Shown in pieces: positions 37,095 to 43,181 of a stretch of 45,545 nt of DNA. The notes beneath the pieces were generated by a model, which was not told the DNA's origin, did not search any database, and worked only from the letters and a program-made list of their open reading frames with translations. The stretch is taken from assembly GCA_000993205.1 (NCBI GenBank), contig LBVU01000002.1, positions 181,079-226,623 on the forward strand, read 5' to 3'. This stretch comes from Candidatus Woesebacteria bacterium GW2011_GWB1_39_10. GTDB lineage: Bacteria; Patescibacteriota; Microgenomatia; UBA8517. Every line of letters starts with the position of its first letter. The first letter of the stretch is position 1. Position numbers and translations under genes: made by a program.

Positions 37095-38048
37095 ATGATT
37101 TACGATTTAAGATTTAAGATCAAAACAAAAATTCTGCTGTTTGTGTTACTTTCTCTATTCATAAATCTTAAATCTTTATTCTTAAATCCGGGTTTAGTTT
37201 TTGCCCAGGAGGTTTCACTTTCAATCTCTCCCCCTCTAACAGAAATTGCAATTCGTCCCGGCAAAAGTATTAATCAAACCATAACTGTCAGAAATGACGG
37301 TGTTCCGGTGACTGTTGTGGCCAGAATAGTTCCGTTTGTTCCACTCGATACAAGCGGACATGTAGAATTAATCGAGGATCAAACCTCTATTGAAACTTTC
37401 TCTTCCTGGTTTTATTTTGACCCGCGCCCAACTTCACTCGGAGCAAATGAGAGTCACCAATACATTATAAAAATATCTCCCCCGGAGTCGGCAGAACTTA
37501 GAGACTATTATTTTACTTTCATAATAGAAGTGCAAAACAATAATAATTTAGGGGTCGGAGTAAATAATACACAGTCCCAAGCAAGAATTGGGGCAAATAT
37601 ACTATTAACCGCAACTAAAGACGGTAACCCGCAGAAAAAAGTCTCGATCGTTAAATTTGCAGCACCCAGTCTTATCGATTCGTTTTCCGGTTTTTCCTAT
37701 CAGGTCATCCTGTCAAATTCAGGCGGAGGGTTCTTTAAACCGATCGGGAAAATCACAGTTGACCAGATTTTTGGCACAACTACGACGTTTAACCTGGCAC
37801 CTCTTAACGTACTTGTGGGAAGCGAGCGGGAGATTGGTTGTCTTGATGGGCAAGAGATAATTCCATGCAAACTTCCCGGAAAATTTTTGATAGGAATTTA
37901 TAGGGCTAACTTAAGCTTTACCGTTGACGGAGTAGGAGAAAGTCATGAAAAACAAATTTATACAGTGGCATTTCCGTTTACGATTTTGCTGGGACTTATT
38001 ACGATAGCGGTAACTTACGGCATAATAAGGAGGCTCAATCCCCAGTAA
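37095..38048 (+). CDS. Membrane-anchored DUF916-like surface protein, pair 1
   Basis: 317 residues. Signal peptide (TKILLFVLLSLFINLKSLFL ... VFAQE), an Ig-like domain opening SLSISPPLTEIAIRPGKSIN and QTITVRNDGVPVTVVARIVP, a second beta domain, and a C-terminal membrane helix (FPFTILLGLITIAVTYGIIR). This is the layout of DUF916 proteins that accompany WxL surface proteins in Firmicutes. The first 13 codons (MIYDLRFKIKTKI) and 6 bases upstream are identical in DNA to the start of the paralogue at 39612. It is 4 nt after the preceding gene. Confidence 0.82.
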   Translation: MIYDLRFKIKTKILLFVLLSLFINLKSLFLNPGLVFAQEVSLSISPPLTEIAIRPGKSINQTITVRNDGVPVTVVARIVPFVPLDTSGHVELIEDQTSIETFSSWFYFDPRPTSLGANESHQYIIKISPPESAELRDYYFTFIIEVQNNNNLGVGVNNTQSQARIGANILLTATKDGNPQKKVSIVKFAAPSLIDSFSGFSYQVILSNSGGGFFKPIGKITVDQIFGTTTTFNLAPLNVLVGSEREIGCLDGQEIIPCKLPGKFLIGIYRANLSFTVDGVGESHEKQIYTVAFPFTILLGLITIAVTYGIIRRLNPQ

Positions 38049-38081
38049 TTAATATCCCCCCACCTTGACATTGCTTAGATT

Positions 38082-39602
38082 ATGTATAAGAATTTTAATA
38101 ATATGTTTTTAGATAGATATAAGTTTGCGCTTTTATCGGTCGTTCTTGTTGCGACTCTTGTTGCTTCATCGTCTCTGTCAATTAACAATGTATACGCATC
38201 AACAATGACCGCCGCTTCTGTCACGATGGGAAATTCCAGAATGTCATTTAAGGCGCCTATTACTTCCGGTTCGGCCGGAAGTTCGCTGGTTACGATAAGC
38301 GGTGCCGTTCCCGATACAACAACAAACCATTTATTCCCCGGGGATGCCGTTTGTTTTACAGATGCCGGCAATAACGTTTGTAGGGATAACACAACTTATA
38401 CAGTAGCCAATGTACCATCAACAACCACTTTCAATGTAACTACACCGCTTACAACAGCGCTGACAGCCACAGACTATGCAGTTGCTTCGCAATCGGGAAC
38501 TCTAACAATTACAGCAACAACAGTTAACCAGGTTCCCATAGGTGGAAAACTTATCATCACCATTCCGGCTAACGATGCCAATTCTACAGCCAAAAACAAT
38601 GACGGAATGCCTGATAGCGCGGCAAGTGTTGCCTTAAACGGTTTTGATTTAAGCAGTTTTGCAGTAGCAAGGGCAACTGTCACAGGAGCTTCCTGTACCG
38701 CTGCAAATTGGGGTACTGCGGGAGTGGCCACAACATTTGCAACCGGCGGCGGTGGAACAACAGATACCACGATTTCATGGACAAGGGCAACTTCTATTTG
38801 CTCTGCGGGTAGTGTGCTTACAATTTCTATTACAGGAATTATTAACCCCTCTCCGATTACAGGACACACCCAAGGGACGGCGGATGTTTATGGCATTACT
38901 GTTGCAACAACAGATAGCTCATCAAATACAATCGATTCGGTTGTCCCGAGAGTTGCGCCGGTTGAGGCCGTGCTTATTTCGGCTACGGTTGATGAAAGTT
39001 TGACCCTTACCATCGCAGGACTTACAGGAGGCGCTCAAACATATTGTGGCAGCCAAACTTACGTAACAAGTACCGCAACTTCAATTCCGTGGAGTACGCA
39101 AACCGGTGGCGCCGGATTTAAATATTCAGCTCAGCAATTGACGGTTAGTACAAACGCCACATCGGGTTACATTGTAACTCTCCAGGAAAATGACCAAATG
39201 GGTAAAAATGGAAATACCTGTACCGGCACTGCGCCTTCTTCCGGACAATTTACTTTTAGCGCAGGAACTTGTATAAGAGACACTGTTTGTACCGTTTCGG
39301 CTTGCGATGAGTCTACTGCCGGAGACTGGACAACCACAACAAATTACGGACTTGGTTATTCGTTGGCTTCCCAAAGCGGAAGTGATGCGCCCTTCTTCTA
39401 TAATGAAAAGAACAGAACATACAGCGCCAAACAGTTGGCTGACGTCACACAAGGCGGAGAAACAGCGCAGTCAATTATGAGCAATTCAGCACCCGTTTCC
39501 GCAAGCAGTATTTACGTTTGCTATACTTTAAGCATTCCCGGTACCCAGCCATCCGGTTACTATTACAATATAGCAAAGTACACGGCAACGGCAACGTTCT
39601 AA
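38082..39602 (+). CDS. Exported surface protein, pair 2 (WxL/pilin-like, larger)
   Basis: 506 residues. Signal peptide around residues 8-40 (YKFALLSVVLVATLVASSSL). The Thr/Ser/Ala-rich body has a repeat of alternating beta strands (GTLTITATTVNQVPIGGKLI, SLTLTIAGLTGGAQTYCGSQ) and several cysteines. The C-terminal half is homologous to the pair 1 protein (TVSTNATSGYIVTLQENDQM ... IPGTQPSGYYYNIAKYTATA). Probably a secreted fibre or coat subunit. A second start at 38103 (MFLDRYKF) is possible and would shorten the signal peptide. It is followed after 9 nt by a DUF916-like partner. Confidence 0.8.
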   Translation: MYKNFNNMFLDRYKFALLSVVLVATLVASSSLSINNVYASTMTAASVTMGNSRMSFKAPITSGSAGSSLVTISGAVPDTTTNHLFPGDAVCFTDAGNNVCRDNTTYTVANVPSTTTFNVTTPLTTALTATDYAVASQSGTLTITATTVNQVPIGGKLIITIPANDANSTAKNNDGMPDSAASVALNGFDLSSFAVARATVTGASCTAANWGTAGVATTFATGGGGTTDTTISWTRATSICSAGSVLTISITGIINPSPITGHTQGTADVYGITVATTDSSSNTIDSVVPRVAPVEAVLISATVDESLTLTIAGLTGGAQTYCGSQTYVTSTATSIPWSTQTGGAGFKYSAQQLTVSTNATSGYIVTLQENDQMGKNGNTCTGTAPSSGQFTFSAGTCIRDTVCTVSACDESTAGDWTTTTNYGLGYSLASQSGSDAPFFYNEKNRTYSAKQLADVTQGGETAQSIMSNSAPVSASSIYVCYTLSIPGTQPSGYYYNIAKYTATATF

Positions 39603-39611
39603 ACAAGAATT

Positions 39612-40706
39612 ATGATTTACGATTTAAGATTTAAGATCAAAACAAAAATTAATATAAAATTTATAAAAATTATAATAGTTTTAATGGTTATAGTTTTTGC
39701 AACAAAAGTTGCAAAAACAGTGTTTGCCCAAGAGGTTCTTCCCCTTACCGTTGTTCCCCCTAAGCAGGAAGTTTTGGTTAATCCGGGTGAAAAGTTTACC
39801 ACTACTGTTAAATATCTAAATCAAAGTAGCTCCCCTGTAAACGGAACTATTAGTGTTCTTGATTTTATTGTGGAAGACAATGTTGGAACTCCGGTATTTT
39901 TGGATAATCCAACGGTAGTTGGCACAACGACAATCTCTGCAAAATATTCGGCCGCAAAGTGGATTAGCTTCCCGACAGAAAATGTGACAATTGCAGGAGA
40001 CGCCAATATCGCCGTACCGGTCACGATTAACGTTCCGAAAAACGCAGCCGCCGGAGGACGTTACGCAGCAATTTTGTTCCAACCAACAGTCAATCAGGTT
40101 GGAGGTGGTCAGGAAGGAACGGCCATAACCCCTACGGCAATCAGACTAGCCTCTTTAATTTATATTAGGGTTGCCGGGCCAATCACGGAAAAGGCCCGTA
40201 TTGTCGATTCTCGGGCGCCGGAGTTTTTGGAGTACGGGCCAATCGGAATTTCAACAACAATTCTAAATGAAGGAAGTTACCACATTACTCCCAAAGGCAA
40301 TATCACATTGAAAGATATGTTTGGTCGGGTGATAAATAGTTCCCCGCTGGATATAAAAAATATTTTTCCGGGTACCACCAGAATCTATAACAACAATATC
40401 GGACCAAAATTAATGTTTGGTAAATTTACAGCCACCTTAAATGCAACTTACGGTGAAAAGGGACAACTACTTACATCTACCTTAGTTATCTGGTTATTCC
40501 CATGGAAAGCCGCACTCGCCGTCACCCTTGCGGTCATCATTGTCATCTTGATATTCAAAATATGGTACAAAAGGATCACTAAAAAAGAAACTAAGTTGAC
40601 CGAGGAGCTTAAGGAGGAAACGGCGGAATTGGAAGCACTAAAAGCAAAGTATAAGGATAGAATTCCGAGCGATAACAACCCAGACCAAACTCCTCCAACT
40701 GCTTAA
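39612..40706 (+). CDS. Membrane-anchored DUF916-like surface protein, pair 2
   Basis: 364 residues. Signal peptide (FIKIIIVLMVIVFATKVAKT, AQE), Ig-like domain (VVPPKQEVLVNPGEKFTTTV, KYLNQSSSPVNGTISVLDFI), a second domain (GPITEKARIVDSRAPEFLEY), a C-terminal membrane helix (AALAVTLAVIIVILIFKIWY) and a cytoplasmic coiled tail (ETKLTEELKEETAELEALKA). Same architecture as the protein at 37095, with longer ends. It shares 45 identical bases at its start with that gene. Confidence 0.82.
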   Translation: MIYDLRFKIKTKINIKFIKIIIVLMVIVFATKVAKTVFAQEVLPLTVVPPKQEVLVNPGEKFTTTVKYLNQSSSPVNGTISVLDFIVEDNVGTPVFLDNPTVVGTTTISAKYSAAKWISFPTENVTIAGDANIAVPVTINVPKNAAAGGRYAAILFQPTVNQVGGGQEGTAITPTAIRLASLIYIRVAGPITEKARIVDSRAPEFLEYGPIGISTTILNEGSYHITPKGNITLKDMFGRVINSSPLDIKNIFPGTTRIYNNNIGPKLMFGKFTATLNATYGEKGQLLTSTLVIWLFPWKAALAVTLAVIIVILIFKIWYKRITKKETKLTEELKEETAELEALKAKYKDRIPSDNNPDQTPPTA

Positions 40707-40728
40707 GATACAAAAGCGAATATACACT

Positions 40729-40801
40729 GTCATTGCGAGCCATACGAAGCAATCTCATCCTGTTTAGGATTGCCGCGTCGCCTACGTCTCCTCGCAATGA
40801 C
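40729..40801. repeat. MITE-like palindromic repeat, copy 4
   Basis: 73 bp from GTCATTGCGAG to CTCGCAATGAC, between two surface-protein genes. Reading frames through this repeat give a spurious MPRRLRLLAMT start for the next gene. Confidence 0.88.
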
Positions 40802-40835
40802 AACTTTCTTGTGTATCACCCAAGTATTGATTAAT

Positions 40836-41693
40836 ATGAATGTAATGACTAAAACTCCATTTGTGTTGCTCATTTTAACGAGCCTTTTTTTAATAGATAA
40901 TGAGTTAGTCGTTTATGGACAAACACCACCGAATTATTCGATTACAGGGCTTTTAGTATCAATCTCCGCAAGTATCGGGGCACCAATATTAAAACTTTGG
41001 GGATATGGCGCTCCCAATTCAAGAGTTGAACTTAGTGGTGACAGGGTCAGCGACTTTGCCTACACCAGAGTCGACGGCTACTTTGAATTTCCAAAAACAT
41101 ATCTTCCACAAGCGACAGACATTTTCTACCCGGAGCTTTGCTTAACGGAGATTGACCAGGCCGGCCGCGTCACCCCGCCGACCTGTATTCCCAGACTTCT
41201 CGCAATTAAAGATAGTTATAATGTCGGGCCTGTGATTTTGCCACCTACACTAAGTCTTACAGAAGGTGTTATTGGAGCTACTGCGCAATCCGAAGCCGGT
41301 GGAATAACTATTCCAAACTCGGAAGTCAGAGTCGTTCTTGCCGAGGACAACGCAAACCAGCGTCTTGTAAATTTCAATATCGTTAAGCCTGCGTTAGCCT
41401 ATTACATTCCAAATTACACCATTAAATCGGATAATCAAGGCCACTTCAGTTTTAATATGCCCGGAGTAAATCCTAATGACTGGCGTGTCTTTGTTTTTAC
41501 AAATTATTCACAAGAAGCCAGGTCTCCAAAAAGCAATACTCTAAAGTTCGTGATAATTTCCCCCACCGCAAGCGCAATAGAAAATATCTGGACATTTATT
41601 TTGTCTTTGTTCACTTTTCCCGCACTTATTATTCTGGAGATAGTGGTTATTTTGCTAATCGTCTCAAAGGACAAGAAGAGTCCCTGTACGTAG
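40836..41693 (+). CDS. Exported beta-rich surface protein with C-terminal anchor
   Basis: 285 residues from MNVMTKTPFVLLILTSLFLI; the frame upstream is MITE sequence and not part of the protein. After the signal peptide come two carboxypeptidase-like/Ig-like beta domains (ISASIGAPILKLWGYGAPNS, RVDGYFEFPKTY; and GGITIPNSEVRVVLAEDNAN, SDNQGHFSFNMPG), then a membrane helix (FPALIILEIVVILLIVS) and a short basic tail. The GAPNS-VEL ... DG-F-F pattern is that of surface-exposed repeat domains. It ends exactly where the convergent next gene ends. Confidence 0.78.
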   Translation: MNVMTKTPFVLLILTSLFLIDNELVVYGQTPPNYSITGLLVSISASIGAPILKLWGYGAPNSRVELSGDRVSDFAYTRVDGYFEFPKTYLPQATDIFYPELCLTEIDQAGRVTPPTCIPRLLAIKDSYNVGPVILPPTLSLTEGVIGATAQSEAGGITIPNSEVRVVLAEDNANQRLVNFNIVKPALAYYIPNYTIKSDNQGHFSFNMPGVNPNDWRVFVFTNYSQEARSPKSNTLKFVIISPTASAIENIWTFILSLFTFPALIILEIVVILLIVSKDKKSPCT

Positions 41694-42164
41694 TCAATCA
41701 AAAGTGATTGTCGCCTGCTGAATCAAGTTTATTCCGTCTACGGAGGCCTGGATTATATAAACTCCGGTTGAAGATTCGGAAGAAATATCAAAAGTGGCCC
41801 TCCCCTGAGGGTCTGTAACAGGCTGAACTGCCGTTACCTGCAATAAATTGCCGCCGCCAACTACAACTGTCTTTCCGGAGATACCCAAGCCACGATTATC
41901 TAAAATAAATACCGTAATCCTAATCTTTTCACCTCCGGCTTTTGCCCTTAACGGCGAGGCAAAAATGTATGAATTTTCAAGTGACAGAGATGCGGATATG
42001 CCGGATTCGGCGGGCGAAGTTGTTAATGAATATGCGGAACTTCTAAAAAACAAGGGGCTGCGTATAAAATATAAAATAACAATAAGAATAAGCAGAAGAA
42101 TTACAATTACTACCAATGTATAAACAGCATATTTAGGCCATCTGACAGATTTTTCATCATTCAT
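41694..42164 (-). CDS. Single-pass membrane protein with Ig-like (Big_1-type) domain
   Basis: 156 residues. Membrane helix at residues 13-34 (VYTLVVIVILLLILIVILYF), then a linker and an invasin/Big_1-like Ig domain (IRITVFILDNRGLGISGKTV, QVTAVQPVTDPQGRATFDIS, STGVYIIQASVDG). It probably sits on the outer face of the membrane with the other surface proteins. Convergent with the preceding gene. Confidence 0.82.
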   Translation of the reverse strand: MNDEKSVRWPKYAVYTLVVIVILLLILIVILYFIRSPLFFRSSAYSLTTSPAESGISASLSLENSYIFASPLRAKAGGEKIRITVFILDNRGLGISGKTVVVGGGNLLQVTAVQPVTDPQGRATFDISSESSTGVYIIQASVDGINLIQQATITFD

Positions 42165-42686
42165 GATATAATGATATTAATAATATGCTTAATAACCTCC
42201 CGTTTGCAACTCCCCTGCCTCCGGTAAATATAATAGTCTAAAGTTCGGTCCAAAAGGGCTTCAAAATTTCCTAGCGCTCAACTTGGTTAATTGCCAATTA
42301 TTTACAAAAATACTTAAATTTGAAACGAAGGACCGAATGCCATTATACCTGGGTAAAATTGTGGCTCTATTCGTTAAAAAGAAGGTCATTTCCCGCAATA
42401 TTGGTATTTTAAAAAATTAAACGCAGTTTTCCGCAAAAAACAACTCATGCCTATTTTTTTAGTAAAAAATAGGCAAATATAATAATTATAAGTATTATAA
42501 AATTTGTAAATATTATACTTTCGTGCGGAAAAGCCGTGCGGTAATTATACTATACCACCTGTGAAATTATTTGCTTATTTGGTTATTTACTTATTCGCTT
42601 ATTGTCTCAAAAGCCCCTTGACAGGCTTGTTAATTATTTTAATAATAGTCTAATTAGTATAATTCGTATAATCTAGCCTTGAAAAC
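42165..42686. other. 522-nt structured non-coding region
   Basis: No gene found. It contains a long-range inverted repeat TTCGGTCC / GGACCGAA (about 42245 and 42331), a perfect 12-bp hairpin (42448-42475), an outer inverted repeat TTTTCCGCA / TGCGGAAAA (42427-42435, 42524-42532), two direct CGTGCGG copies (42522, 42535) and an octamer-type repeat TTATTTGC (about 42570-42605). TATAAT-like boxes precede the gene at 42687. It may contain a structured RNA or a mobile-element remnant. Confidence 0.55.
42448..42475. repeat. Perfect 12-bp hairpin
   Basis: TGCCTATTTTTT-TAGT-AAAAAATAGGCA. It can act as a bidirectional intrinsic terminator, since each strand ends the stem with a T run inside it, but the T tract is part of the stem. 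Confidence 0.7.
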
Positions 42687-43181
42687 ATGCTCAACAATTC
42701 GAATGATTTTACCAGAAAAAACTTCATCAAACACTTGGACACTCTTGAACTGTCTGCAAAAACTCACAAAAACTACAGAAGCGATCTTGGTCATTTTGTC
42801 GGTTGGTTAATTCTCCGTATCCGATCACTTGGTTCTTACGTTACAACTTTGACTGAGACCGTTCCCTTCATGAACAAGGATATCCCATTTGAATACAAGT
42901 CGTTCTTGATGGAAAATAATATTCCTGTCAAAACAATTAACAGGCGTCTTTCTACGCTACGACACCTGGCTAAATTTCTGGTTATTTCGAACCTGATTAA
43001 TACAAATTTAATGGATGGTGTTGAAAATATTAGTCAATCAAATAAAGTAGTAAAAAATACATCAGACCCACTCATCGATGAATTTCGAATTCACCTGGAA
43101 ACAGAAAAAGTTTCTAAAAACACAATCAAAAATTATGTAAGCGACGTTAGACAGTTTTTAGTCTGGCTGGAAAAAACATAA
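42687..43181 (+). CDS. Tandem integrase-type core-binding (SAM-like) domain protein
   Basis: 164 residues. Residues 8-110 form a complete N-terminal core-binding domain of the tyrosine recombinase type (RKNFIKHLDTLELSAKTHKN, then FMENNIPVKTINRRLSTLRH-like helices, AKFLVISNLINTNLMD). Residues 125-163 are the first half of a second one (LIDEFRIHLETEKVSKNTIK, DVRQFLVWLE). There is no catalytic Arg-His-Arg-Tyr domain. The frame stops at TAA (43179-43181), and the next base begins an ATG in the same frame whose protein supplies the missing second half. It is therefore probably the 5' part of one gene interrupted by a stop codon. Confidence 0.75.
   Translation: MLNNSNDFTRKNFIKHLDTLELSAKTHKNYRSDLGHFVGWLILRIRSLGSYVTTLTETVPFMNKDIPFEYKSFLMENNIPVKTINRRLSTLRHLAKFLVISNLINTNLMDGVENISQSNKVVKNTSDPLIDEFRIHLETEKVSKNTIKNYVSDVRQFLVWLEKT

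Noticed and set aside
38474-38869. 131-aa minus-strand ORF in the 506-aa surface gene
   Set aside because: Alanine/valine-rich antisense of a Thr/Ser-rich coding region.
40770-40835. Extended start MPRRLRLLAMTTF for the surface protein at 40836
   Set aside because: These codons are translated MITE repeat; the signal peptide begins at 40836.
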